Source: Puccinellia tenuiflora
Taxonomy: Eukaryota > Streptophyta > Magnoliopsida > Poales > Poaceae
Direction of reading: 5' to 3'
NCBI GenBank assembly: GCA_012064385.1
Contig: QRDG01000527.1
Coordinates: forward strand, 714,669 to 778,668
Length of the DNA: 64,000 nt
Below are positions 44,517 through 55,184 of the stretch, piece by piece; positions within the stretch are counted from its first letter, which is position 1, and each line of letters starts with the position of its first letter. Below the pieces are notes generated by a model that ran no database searches, had not been told where the DNA came from, and saw only the letters and a program-made list of their open reading frames with translations. A program made the translations under genes and the position numbers.

Positions 44517-47481
44517 ATGGCGTCCGAGAAGCACTTCAAGTACGTCATCCTCGGCGGCGGCGTCGCGGCGGTCCGTACTACCCCTCCCCTCTCTCTCTCT
44601 CTCTCCCTGTTTCATGTTTAGTTCTGATTCTGACGAGACGAGATGGTTGGTGGTCCTCTTTGACAGGGATATGCGGCCAGGGAGTTCGCCAAGCAGGGCG
44701 TGCAGCCCGGGGAGCTCGCCATCATCTCCAAGGAATCCGTACGCACCTCCTACCTTCCCGACGCGACTCAACTCGATCGATTTGAAACTGAACCACTATT
44801 AAGAGATGAATGGCCGGGCCTGAACTTACGATCACTCTGCCTAACGAATTGCGTGTTTGCGCTTTCAGGTTGCTCCGTACGAACGCCCTGCGCTCAGCAA
44901 GGGGTACCTCTTCCCCCAGAGTAAGACGTCCCTACCTACCTGCAGAGACAGCGGAATTTTTTTCTCTCTCCCCGCCGTTGGCTGAACTTCTGTTATCCGC
45001 TGCATTTTCTTGCTGAAACCGAAACGTGTCTGTCTTCTCTGCAAACAGATGCCGCAAGGCTTCCAGGGTTCCACACCTGCGTCGGGAGCGGCGGGGAGAA
45101 GCTGTTGCCGGAATGGTACACGGAGAAAGGTAAGGAGAATTTTCCTCATCGCGGAGAGAGAGTGGTTACCGGTTCTTTAAGATGGACATCTCTCGTAGTA
45201 GCGGCGATGCTGAATTAGCGGGGTTCAGTTATCTTTTCTTTGCGGGTTTTTTTAATTAGCGGGGATATGCTTTTTTTTGGTTGCGGATATATAACATGTT
45301 CAGTTATCCTGATTAGTGGTAGTCACCTAAATTCTGAGTTTGACTAACCATCACATAGTTTGCTCTCATCGCTTCACTAATTACCTAATCAGCCGTGGAA
45401 GTTTCAGCGCAATGAAAACATGGAGGCTAGGCCACTCTCTGATGATCTAAAAACTTCGCTAATAAGCTCGCTACTTCGATGTCGACGTTTTCACTATGAA
45501 TTGTCTAGTTCCAAGATGAAATCTCGCACTAGTTATTTTTTCCTTGGTGATCCTTGTTAGATCATGCCAGCTGATGTAACAGCAAAAGAACATCATGTCT
45601 GGAGTTTATTTTAGTACCTGACAGCTCATCTGTTGAAAATGCGCAAAAACAGAGCATCTAGTGTGTTTTTTCAGTTCTGAGAAGTGAGAATCCCACGATT
45701 ATGTCTGTTTGCAGGCATTGAGCTGATCCTGAGCACGGAAATTGTCAAGGCTGATCTTGCCTCCAAGACATTGATCAGTGCAGCTGGAGCAACCTTTACC
45801 TATGAGACCTTGCTCATTGCTACTGGCTCCTCGGTGAGTTCTGAACTGCGAATTTCCCACTTCATGATAAATAATCTGCATGATGTGCAATTGGTTCTCT
45901 ACTTGCCAATATTACTTTTACCCGAGTCAGTCTCTTCATAATTATGTTACTCACTATATTTGTATTCCTCTGCTTGCTCAGACCATAAAGCTCACCGACT
46001 TTGGAGTGCAAGGAGCAGAAGCAAACAACATATTGTATCTAAGGGATATCGATGATGCCGACAAGTTGGTCGCAGCTATGCAGGCGAAGAAGGATGGAAA
46101 AGCTGTCGTTGTAGGAGGTGGCTACATTGGACTTGAGCTCAGCGCAGCATTGAAGATTAACAATTTTGATGTCACTATGGTGTACCCAGAGCCGTGGTGC
46201 AGTAAGTCCCCTTATTCTTATCTGTTATCACGTTTCATTTTCGGAATACTTAGCAGCAAGGAAACATCATTTTCTCGGCATGCTTCACACACATTAACAA
46301 TAATGTCAACGCAACCTCACACGGAAAATGCCATTTGTTGCAGTGCCCCGTCTCTTTACTGCCGGTATCGCTCATTTCTACGAGGGTTACTATGCTAGCA
46401 AAGGAATGAACATTGTGAAGGGTACCGTGGCAAGTGGTTTTGATGCCGATGCCAATGGAGATGTGAGTTCTTAGTACACTTTTCGGTTTCAGTTCGATAG
46501 TGGTGTTCGCTGTGCAGGACAATGCTCACCTGCATCGATCTTTCTTTGCTTGTCAGGTTGCTGTAGTCAAGCTGAAGGATGGAAGAGTACTTGACGCCGA
46601 CATCGTCATCGTCGGAGTCGGTGGCAGGCCACTGACAGGTCTGTTCAAAGGCCAAGTTGACGAGGAGAAAGGTGGACTCAAGGTTAGCTCACTGATATGT
46701 TGATGAATGCTAGTAGCATTTAACATTTGTTGCACAAAATATTATCCAACTGACTGACTCTACCTAATTAGCAACTGTAATCATATTTTTTTCTGCATCT
46801 TTGGGCACACTGTTCGTTCATTTTTTTCTTGTACAGCTGCCTTAAGATTTGACGATTTCTTCTGTCTTATGCTGTCAACCAGACTGACACATTCTTCGAA
46901 ACGAGTGTCGACGGTGTGTACGCCATTGGTGATGTGGCCAGCTTCCCCATGAAGCTCTACAACGAGCCGAGGAGAGTGGAGCACGTCGACCATGCTCGGA
47001 AATCAGCCGAGCAGGCCGTAAAGGTGAGCAATCGTTCTTTGCCCCCCGTCAGAACAAGGGCTAGGATGGAAGAGTCTGTTTCCAGTGAAACTCCTGGGTT
47101 GCAAACCGCACATTATCTGTCACACGCTTGACAACAAGAGTATTGGTCAATTTGCAGGCGATCAAGGCCAAGGAGTCCGGCGAGACGGTGGCGGAGTACG
47201 ACTACCTGCCCTACTTCTACTCCAGGTCGTTCGACATCGCGTGGCAGTTCTACGGCGACAACGTCGGCGAGTCGGTGCTGTTCGGGGACAACGACCCAGC
47301 GGCGGCCAAGGCCAAGTTCGGCACGTACTGGGTCAAGGACGGCAAGGTCATGGGCGTGTTCCTGGAGGGCGGCTCCGCCGACGAGTACCAGGCCATCGCC
47401 AAGGTCGCCAGGGCCCAGCCACCGGTGGCCGACCTGGAGGCGCTCGGCAAAGAAGGACTCGACTTCGCCACCAAGATATGA
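44517..47481 (+). CDS. MDHAR: Monodehydroascorbate reductase (cytosolic/peroxisomal type)
   Basis: Ten exons: 44517-44570, 44667-44738, 44869-44920, 45049-45129, 45715-45833, 45982-46201, 46344-46462, 46557-46682, 46883-47023, 47158-47481, all GT-AG and in frame, giving 435 residues. This is the usual length of the short plant isoform. The enzyme reduces monodehydroascorbate to ascorbate with NAD(P)H and FAD in the ascorbate-glutathione cycle. Visible motifs: FAD dinucleotide-binding GGGVAAG (13-19), YERPALSKGYL, NAD(P)H-binding GGGYIGLE (171-178), and the second FAD contact YAIGDVA (294-300). There is no N-terminal extension, so plastid or mitochondrial targeting is unlikely. The C-terminus TKI is close to, but not, the SKI/AKI peroxisomal signal seen in relatives. 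Confidence 0.96.
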
Positions 47482-48023
47482 AGATTTGTCTATCTACTAG
47501 TACGTCTGTAAATTTTGTGTCTGTGTCGACGTTTCCTAGTTCTTAGCTCAGCAACGAGATTTTTTTTTTTTGGAATTTGATGTTGTGAGTAATGACACCA
47601 CTATGGCTTGATTCGAATAATGTATTGTATTAATCTCGTCACAACATAAAAAAATACAACCGCTTCTACATATGAAGGCACACACGTTTTCTTAAAAAAA
47701 AAAAACATATGAAGACACACGCAATGGAAATAGACATTGTTCAATTCCTGGCCCTTTGTTGGCACACGCGGACGTCACCACGCTCGGCAGGAGGCGGGAG
47801 TATATTTCACATTTTCTACCATCTTCTCTATTTTAGGTATTCAGCAAATTATCCTTAATACATGAAATATTTTTTATTGTATCAATGTCAATTGAACCAA
47901 TGTTATTAGTTGTCAATTTGAACTTTTTGATATTTTCCGTTTCATTGGATGATAGGATGGGGCAATCATTTGCTTCATTAGTTCCAACACTTGCAGCTAC
48001 GGGCTTTGTTCTAACCGTTTGCA
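47482..48023. other. MDHAR 3' flank
   Basis: The stretch includes a T12 run near 47560 within the probable 3' UTR and AT-rich intergenic sequence. No other gene is seen. Confidence 0.5.
47668..47720 (+). mobile_element. Ultra-short oligo(A) insertion with 16-bp duplication (3)
   Basis: ACATATGAAGGCACAC (47668-47683) recurs as ACATATGAAGACACAC (47705-47720), with one mismatch. The 21-bp insert between them ends CTT plus A residues. Same architecture as the two insertions upstream of MDHAR. Confidence 0.75.
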
Positions 48024-48034
48024 CTAGTGATGAC

Positions 48035-48402
48035 GGAAAATACATATATCAACCTAGGGGCATCTATCCCGTTTTAAAAAAACTTATTTTTAAATGTCAG
48101 AAAAATTCGGAAAAACTTGCGGGCATACACATCCATGTTCTAGTTTCGTGGAAAAACAATTTTTATTTTGGTCTGTGTAAAAAAGACCAAAGAATGCCTA
48201 AAAAAAGTCTTTTTTTCCGGCACCGAAATTTGTCATTTTTCGGAGGCAAAACAAAAAGTAACTTTTTCGCAAAACTTTGTGCCGCAAACATATTTTTCCG
48301 AGATATACATGTACAGTTTTATTTCGGAGTTTATTTGGCACATTAAAACGTGTTAAAAATATAATTTTCAAAAAAGGGGTAGATGCCCCCAGGTGCCATT
48401 CT
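48035..48402. mobile_element. Mutator-type fold-back MITE (2)
   Basis: About 368 bp flanked by CTAGTGATGAC (48024-48034 and 48403-48413). The ends carry CCTAGGGGCATCTATCCC and, inverted, CCTGGGGGCATCTACCCC. The interior is rich in short inverted A/T tracts (TTTTTCGGAA words). No coding capacity. Confidence 0.82.
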
Positions 48403-48488
48403 CTAGTGATGACCTTCTTTCTTAAGTCGGGTAAATGAATTGCCTTCATTAATTTTGAGAATGAGAATGTGCTTCAAATGGACATTTA

Positions 48489-48900
48489 GAGCATCTCTAT
48501 CGGGGCCCCTAAAAGACCCCCAAAGCCCCATTGGGGTGCCGGACACAAAATTCGGCCACACCGACACCTCCAAAGCTCCCGTTCTCGGCCCAAATCCCTA
48601 AGATGATAAACATGTACAAAACATAGATAAAAATAGTTGATGAAAAGCATGCACAAAACATAGATGTAAATAGCAGGTGGCATGCATGTACAGAAAATAG
48701 ATGAAAATAGCAGATGACAAGCAATTAAACATGTATGTACATGAACTAGCAGATGACAAACATATATAGATGAAATAACACACAAGCATGTACAAGAACA
48801 TGACAAGCATGTACACACATATGATCATCAATTAAGCATGCATGTACATGAACTAGCAGATGACAAACATGTACAGAACATAGATCGACACCATGTTTAA
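48489..48900. repeat. Degenerate tandem repeat with a decayed transposon end
   Basis: Many imperfect units of about 40 bp built from GATGACAAGCATGTACA, AACATAGATGAAAATAGCA and close variants lie at 48600-48890. The left edge reads TTAGAGCATCTCTATCGGGG, like a Harbinger-type TIR with TTA, but no partner end is found. The Cys-rich minus-strand frames are produced by the repeat. Confidence 0.6.
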
Positions 48901-49002
48901 ATGACAACAATCAAGTGGAGATTTTGATAAACATATCTGATGTTGCACAGTTCCTAAGCTGCAAATATTGTTCAATTATACCAGTCAATTGGGATAGTGA
49001 CA

Positions 49003-49087
49003 TACTCCATCCGTTTCCTCTTATAACACATTTTGACAGGCTTAATTAGCTTGCCAAAATGTTTTATAATATGGAATAGACGAAGTA
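49003..49087. mobile_element. Short Stowaway-type MITE
   Basis: 85 bp from TACTCCATCCGTTTCC to GGAATAGACGAAGTA. The inner halves are complementary (CATTTTGACAGGCTTAATTA against the following sequence), with TA at both borders. Confidence 0.78.
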
Positions 49088-49653
49088 GCAAAAAATATAT
49101 GGCATAACAATAATCAAACAATTCAACACAAGATAAGTAAGAAACACCTTCATTGTTGAGATGTCATGACAATATGTTGAGCTACCAGGTATTGGGACAA
49201 CCTCTCAGTGTCCTCCCTGACTAGTTGATTCACATGCCATGTATTCTTCTTCGATATCTTGCTCACCATCAGGATCATACCCAGATCAGAGCATTCTTTG
49301 ATCTTTTTAGGGAAGAATATACTGTCAGCGATGCAACAAGACTTGCTAAAGACATAATACGTAGTTGTTACAACCGTGCATTGTTTCTCATGATAGTTTT
49401 GAGCTTCTATTGGGTGTATTTGTGATCCTAACATGAATAAAGAACTTAAAGTAAGCTACTAATATAACTCTTGCTAATAACCTAGTACAACTACAAATTA
49501 AAGTAAGATACTCACTTCCGAATTTCTTCCATTGGGTGTATTTGTGGTTCTAACATAGGACTGTTATTAACTGTTCTATAACACACATGTAACGGTCCAC
49601 TATGAGTAATTTAAACTCTGATCCTAATACTGATAGGATCACAAGCTATGTGA
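49088..49653. other. Intergenic DNA, nothing recognised
   Basis: AT-rich. Short repeated words include TTGGGTGTATTTGTG at about 49409 and 49533. No coding or RNA gene is evident. Confidence 0.5.
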
Positions 49654-49662
49654 TCTTTATAT

Positions 49663-50059
49663 GAGAGACAATTTGCTACCCGCATGGGTAGCTACACACC
49701 CATGCGTTATACGGAGATGCGAGCCGTATGTATCCGTTTTGGCTTGTTTTCCTGGTAAAACACAGTTATTTGGTGTACAAAAGTGGTTTCGGAATTTTCA
49801 AAAAAATATTTTTTGGTCGTTATTTTTAGCTTTTTTTCATTGTTGACTTTTTTGTTGACTTTTGGGTCAAACTTTACTAAAAAAATCACAGCGGGTGGAA
49901 AAAAAATTGGAAAATTTTCAAAATACTTTTAAATAATTCTATCAATCGTACTAGTAACATCCCCCTTGTCTACTTGAGTAATCTCATTTTACCGTTGCAT
50001 ATACGTTTCGGTCAAACTTAGGGTGTGTAGCTACCCATGGGGGTAGCAAGTCTTTTTCG
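49663..50059. mobile_element. Mutator-type fold-back MITE (3)
   Basis: 397 bp flanked by a perfect 9-bp duplication TCTTTATAT (49654-49662 and 50060-50068). The inverted ends share TTGCTACCC-CATGGGTAGC followed by TACACACCC. No transposase. Confidence 0.88.
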
Positions 50060-50149
50060 TCTTTATATTAAGCCTAATTGTATACAAAGTGGAAAGTAAG
50101 AAAACTTTAACCATAGGAACACAAAGCTGGACAATAAGCAAACATCAAT

Positions 50150-50425
50150 TGAACACACAAACAATTTAGAGAGATTAATTGCATCAAACATAAGAAGGAT
50201 AATAAAGAAGAAAAACAATTAGGGTGATTAATGAATCAAACATAAGCGGGATAATAAGTAACACCAGTCATACAATTAAACATGCAAACTATTTAGAGAG
50301 AATAATGGCATCAAACATAAGCATGATACTAAAGAAGCATCATCATACAATTAAACATGCAAACAATTTAGTGGGATTAATTGCATCAAACAGCCGAAAA
50401 CAATTTAGAGATATTAATTGCTTGC
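50150..50425. repeat. Degenerate tandem repeat, ~65-80 bp unit
   Basis: About three or four units contain CAATTTAGAGAGATTAATTG, CATCAAACATAAGC and CATACAATTAAACATGCAAA in the same order with small changes. Confidence 0.65.
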
Positions 50426-50459
50426 GGGCATAGGGCCTTTTTATTACTGTGTTTCTTGT

Positions 50460-50896
50460 CAGAAAATTAACTCGTGTCATCGAGGCGGCATACCTTGGCA
50501 GCAAAGTTGCGGCGACGTTGGTGACATGGTGGCAGACCTGGGTGTACGAAGAGGTTGATGAAAAGGTGGATGACCTGCGAGCTAGATGATGAGGTGAAAG
50601 ACCAGGACAACGAGCTTGACAACGAGGTGACAGACATGGACGGAGACGTGGACGTCTGGCAGATCTGGACGGCTTGATGGACGACGAGCTGGACGATGCC
50701 TATGCGGCATGGTGGTGGATGACCAGAAACACACGCATAACCGGGTTGGAGGGCCTCCAAGCATGTCGTGGCTACACAAAAAAGTCATAAAAAAGCATTA
50801 CAAACAAATACGGATGTTTAGCCATCCGTGACAAAATCCACGACAGATTCTGTTCATCGTAGAAAAACGTCACGGGTCTCCTTGTTTCTTGTAGTG
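50460..50896 (-). mobile_element. CACTA transposon terminal fragment
   Basis: Read on the minus strand from 50896 it begins CACTACAAGAAACAAGGAGA, the classic CACTA terminus. Repeated subterminal words (CGTGACG/CGTCACGG) follow at about 50840-50875. The adjoining 50470-50760 is GC-richer, with GACGACGAGCTGGACG-like sequence and no recognised protein. The opposite end was not found in the window. Confidence 0.65.
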
Positions 50897-50899
50897 TTT

Positions 50900-51290
50900 G
50901 AAGTCAGCATCAATATATAGTTGTTTAACTTATAAATCTTTTGCAAAACTCTAAGCATTCACGACAAACAAGAGTTTCAAGAGTTGTTGGATCATCAATC
51001 CCCTAGAAGACCATAGCTAAAGAACCCATGTAAGAGCCATCACGATCATGACAAAATGCCCCGTTGATATTCATTTTTCCATTTCTTGTGACAATGACAC
51101 CAACAATAATCTTGGTCACTCTTGGAAGGGACATAATCCTCTTTGACACACTGTCTATTTAGCAGGAAAACCACCACTGCAAGTCATGGCGGCGACTTCT
51201 CGAGCAAACTCAAGTTCAACATGTAACGTCGTACTAAATTTGTTCCACCACTCCGTCATGCATGCGGCCTATTTAGAATTTATCCAGGAG
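50900..51290 (-). pseudogene. RNase H-like (RVT_3-type) pseudogene fragment
   Basis: On the minus strand, roughly 51100 down to 50897, fragments read MNINGAFC, DRDGSYMGSLAMVF, GIDDPTTLETLVCREC and LYIDADFK. These follow the order of plant LINE-type RNase H (RVT_3) proteins, including the DGA and xREA-like catalytic surroundings. Several stops and frame changes interrupt it. The CACTA end at 50896 cuts the sequence directly after the IDADFK block. The segment 51120-51290 (EFAREVAAM) may be its upstream part. Confidence 0.5.
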
Positions 51291-51528
51291 ATAATTTTTT
51301 GAAAGATTTTAAATGAGTTGGATCTAGGAAGAACTAGGGACCAGGTTTTTAATAGATAGGAGTGAGGCTTGAACCCTGACTCGCTAGCTCACCATCTCAT
51401 GTGCTAGCGTGTAAGACTCATGGGCTTTCACTATCCAGGAGATATGATGGGCCTGGCCCAATAATTCTTCGCTGGGAGATCAATTTGTTGGATCTAAAGA
51501 AAATATATTATCTTCCTATAATTTTAAA

Positions 51529-51786
51529 GGGAGCAACTAGGGCTCACTCGAGTGAGAATTAACTTAATTCTCACTCAGATGATGTCATCCAGTTGCATGT
51601 GCAACTCATGTATATATCATTTGCAACTGAGAAATCTCAGTTGCAACTATGCACAATCCATGTGCAACTGAAGGAAATTTGAGTTGCATAAATGACATAC
51701 CGCACGAATCACGATGCAAATCTGACGTGGTTAGTGTTGAGTGAGCTCTAACTTAATTCTCACTCGAGTGAGCAATAGCAAAACCG
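51529..51786. mobile_element. Mutator-type MITE, copy B
   Basis: 258 bp flanked by a perfect 9-bp duplication AATTTTAAA (51520-51528 and 51787-51795). The inverted ends share GCTCACTCGAGTGAGAATTAA. Related to the copy at 15513-15773, with the same internal order of GCAACT-rich blocks. Confidence 0.88.
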
Positions 51787-51983
51787 AATTTTAAATCGGA
51801 TTGAACCGTGCGGTTTTGCTCTGACAGCGCTGACTTCACCTTTAAATATAATGGGATAGAACAAAATGAGGGGTTGTTGTTGTATGAACAATAACAGGGC
51901 ACGCAAAAACAAAAGATGCACTGTCTCCCAATAGCAAAGCATGCAAGCACCGTCGTCGATCGTTGCGTCAGACAAAACCAATA

Positions 51984-52865
51984 AGGCTGCATTCGGATGT
52001 TTGCATTGGAGCGTGATATTGGATATTCGGAGCTATTCTTTCCCGAATATCTACTTTCGACATGTTCAGATGTATTGGATATTGCAGCTAGGTATTCGCT
52101 CTCGATATCCAGTTTTGGCTCCGTAGTGAAAAACTTGCCCCAGCGAATATCCAGCCCGAGACCTCGACATTGGGTCGATATTGGGCCCGTCCATCCTCCC
52201 GTGCGCGTCCTCGTTTCCCCTCCCTCTCGTCTCCTCGAGACGCATCGGCCAGCGGCGCATCGGAGGTACCCGCCGCCCCGCCTCCTCCTTCCCCGCCTCC
52301 CTTGGCCGCCTCCCTCCTCGCTCGCCTCCCTCCCCTCACCCGCGAGGCAGAAAACCTAGGCGGGCCGGCGGCGCGGGCACTCCGTCCTTGGAGGAGCTCC
52401 GGGCAGGTGCGAGACCTAGGGCGGCCGGCGCTCACGATTCCGGCGGCAGGCGCTCGCGATTTCGGCGCTCACGATTCCGGCGGCCGGCGCACGCGATTCC
52501 GGCAGCCGGCGCTCGGGATTCCGGCGGCCGGCGCTCTCACGGGGTCGAGGACGGCATCCTCGCCTCTGCTCCTCTCCTCCGGCTTCCTGCCTCTGCTCCT
52601 CTGTTCCTCCGTGGTCAAATTGTGGATAATTGTGTACTGGATAATGGTGCTGTTGTGCTGTGTTGTTCATCTTGTTATTCAAACTCAATATCTAACACAT
52701 CCAAACAACATTTCATATTCAAACTCAATATCTTGTTTGGGTTTGAATATCTAACACATCCAAACAAAAATATTGACATTCAAACTCAATATCAATATCT
52801 CATGATATTGATATTCAACCCAATATCAATATGGAGCTCCCAATGCAAACATCCGAACGGAGTTC
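51984..52865. mobile_element. Possible TIR element with GC-rich interior
   Basis: The left border GGCTGCATTCGGATGTTTGC and the right border, complementary to TCCGTTCGGATGTTTGC, are inverted. Next come AT-rich subterminal repeats (TTGGATATT / AATATCAATA words). The centre, 52170-52560, is very GC-rich and gives Pro/Arg/Ala-rich frames without a domain. No 8-bp duplication was identified, so ends are approximate. Confidence 0.6.
52420..52540. repeat. GC-rich tandem repeat, ~27-bp unit
   Basis: About four imperfect copies of CGGCGCTCACGATTCCGGCGG with variants (GCACGCGATTCCGG, GCTCGGGATTCCGG) in direct order inside the TIR element. Confidence 0.75.
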
Positions 52866-53000
52866 TCTGGTCTTTTCTAGCCAAGGCTCCAAGCTTCTGT
52901 CCGGTCATTTGCTTCAGACAAAACCAACAAGCTTCCATTGGTCTTTTCTAGCCAAGGCTGCGAGAACCATCGTCCGGTCATTTTGCTTCAGACAAAAGCA
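52862..53000. repeat. Direct duplication, ~75-bp unit
   Basis: GGTCTTTTCTAGCCAAGGCT followed by CGTCCGGTCATTTGCTTCAG-like sequence and ACAAAA occurs twice (about 52868-52921 and 52940-52998). The tail CAGACAAAACCAA also occurs at about 51970, left of the TIR element. Confidence 0.6.
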
Positions 53001-53119
53001 ACCAAGGGTCTCCGTTCTTTGCACACAACCGAACAAGAACACGAACCAAGGGTCTATCTGCCAGTGTTTGCCAAGCTCCAAATCCTCGTCGAGTAGCGGT
53101 GTAATTTTTCGTCTCTAGT

Positions 53120-54848
53120 ACTGTAATGAACCGAGATTATGAAGCTGTTAATTCACTATGTTTAAATCAGTTGCTAGAATTTGCGGTCACAAACACACCT
53201 GCATTTATGCACTTCAAATAAAATTCCAATCTTTCCTGCATTCATGACAATAGACAAGCACTTTGTACTCACGTACGTCGGGCGTCAGGCTGTTTTTTGT
53301 ACTCACGTTATTCTGGACGCAGGCTAAGTGCCGTTTGAATTAAATAATAGATATATTGCACCATTTATACTCGTTCATTCAATGAGTTAGACTGTAATAA
53401 ATAGTAGCGTCAAAAAAAAAAATCTGATGGACGGTCCCAATAGTCCCAACATCAAATCAAATAAATGAAAAGGTGAAAACAATCAATCAAAAAATTAACC
53501 GATAATATTTCCATTGAGAAACTAAAGAGAGAATTTTCACCATGGAAGAAAACTTACCTTCAGTTCGCACTCAATTACCGCTACCATAAAATTCTTGATT
53601 GATTTGAAATCATATGCAATTATCTTTTCTTTGTTAGGTGAATTCATATTTTTGTAGCCCTCACCATGATGACCACCATAACTTTTTTATAATGATGGAT
53701 GAAACATGATATTGCACCTATTTGAAGAAACAAATGTTCATATTAATTTTGCAGTTTTTATAAATTAGGGCAAATATGATATTGTTGAATTTAAAAGTAT
53801 GAATTAAATAGAAAAAGGTGCTTTTGGGTGTAGTAGATAATGTACGCCTAGATATTGTATGGACATTTCAGTTCGTCGCTTATGTCGTACGTCTGTTGTC
53901 GTATTTGCAAAAGTAACTGTTAAAACCCCGCAATAATCTAGCTACGTTATTGATCAGCCTTCGCCCCTCATATGTCATGCACCGAGTCGTCTACTTTACA
54001 TTTATCCATACCAATTGCCGGTTCGACATAAATACTATTCGTGTTTGTCGTATATATTAATATTTGTATGAAAATTACCATACTAAGATTTGCGACAGCA
54101 ACCGACAATTGTAGTAATTCACAAACCGTCAGAAGAGATGTTAAAGTTCAGGAGGACCTGATAGTCACTTCATCTATGTTATCGTTATATAGTTTTTTTT
54201 ATCACAACTATTTTTGTCATAATATATTAGTCGATGCTTTTTTAAAATAAGTTATATGAGAGCCACTTATATAGGCTAATATATATCTAACCACTCACAA
54301 TATTTAGAACAAATTTTTCATCATGTGTATGCTACTACATGTAATCATGTGAATGCATTTTGAGAGGTGAATTTGTCTTCTTAAAATTTAAATGCATAAT
54401 AAAACTACCTCGTAGCCGTATATACAGATGAATAAAGCCGGTACACAATATGTATACAACAAAAGTATAACTGGTTGTAGCTAGTAAAATTAAGTAACCC
54501 AAATTAAAACAAAAGATATCCAATAAGACTATCCAAACATTGCACCCCAATCACATTAAAGCTTAAAAGGTATGGAATTAAACTCTTTCTACATCCCATC
54601 AATCATATTAAACTATCGATTAACAATCAACGCAGTTTAAGGCTTAGAACGTATGAAATGAAACTCTTCCCACGTCAAATTAATCGTATAATATAATAAT
54701 TAATGATCTCACAGGAATAAAATAAAAACCTTAGCATTCTGAAATAAGAACCATTTGCCCATCATAATTGCGTATAAATATTTTTCTAAAATTAGAATGC
54801 CAAAAAAGGATATCGGATGAAACTATCCATTACATTCAACAAGCCAAA
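53120..54848. other. AT-rich intergenic DNA upstream of the HPt gene
   Basis: No gene is recognised. Two diverged copies of a segment of about 80 bp (TTAAAGCTTAAAAGGTATGG... and TTTAAGGCTTAGAACGTATG...) lie at about 54555-54700. Confidence 0.5.
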
Positions 54849-54936
54849 TAGATTAAGGGCCTAAATGATCTTAAAAATAATTTTAAATATATATATATAG
54901 ATTAAGGGCCTAAATGATCTTAAAAATAATTTTAAA
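54849..54936. repeat. Perfect 49-bp-period tandem duplication with (TA)n
   Basis: TAGATTAAGGGCCTAAATGATCTTAAAAATAATTTTAAA is present twice, at 54849 and 54898, separated by a short (AT)n run. It lies about 120 bp upstream of the HPt TATA box. The element is described here as two segments; only the first 20 bases of the motif define it: TAGATTAAGGGCCTAAATGA. Confidence 0.85.
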
Positions 54937-55057
54937 ACTTGGCATTTTAGAGGAGAAAGGAGTTAATTATGAAGAAAAAAACAGAGCAATAAAGAGCAGG
55001 AAGAGGGTAGCCGTCCACTTCCAACTCCGGTGGGGGGGCTTTGGAATCCAAGTCCCC

Positions 55058-55065
55058 TATAAATA
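55058..55065 (+). promoter_or_regulatory. TATA box of the HPt gene
   Basis: TATAAATA lies 127 bp upstream of the ATG at 55185, in the stretch CCCCTATAAATACC. Spacing and orientation fit the downstream gene. Confidence 0.7.
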
Positions 55066-55184
55066 CCGCACCCACCCAGTCCCAATCACTCATCCATTCA
55101 TACTTCTATTGCCGCGTCGGTCTCCTCTGTCCTCACCGCGCTTAGCTTCCTACTCACTAGCTCCAGTCCTCGCTTCGGGTATCC

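Noticed and set aside
48486..48831. Cys-rich minus-strand frames that could look like secreted peptides
   Set aside because: They follow from the ACATGTACA-type tandem repeat and overlap in two frames.
53405..53424. Fourth oligo(A) insertion candidate (GCGTC plus A11)
   Set aside because: No direct repeat was found on the two sides, so it may be a plain A tract.
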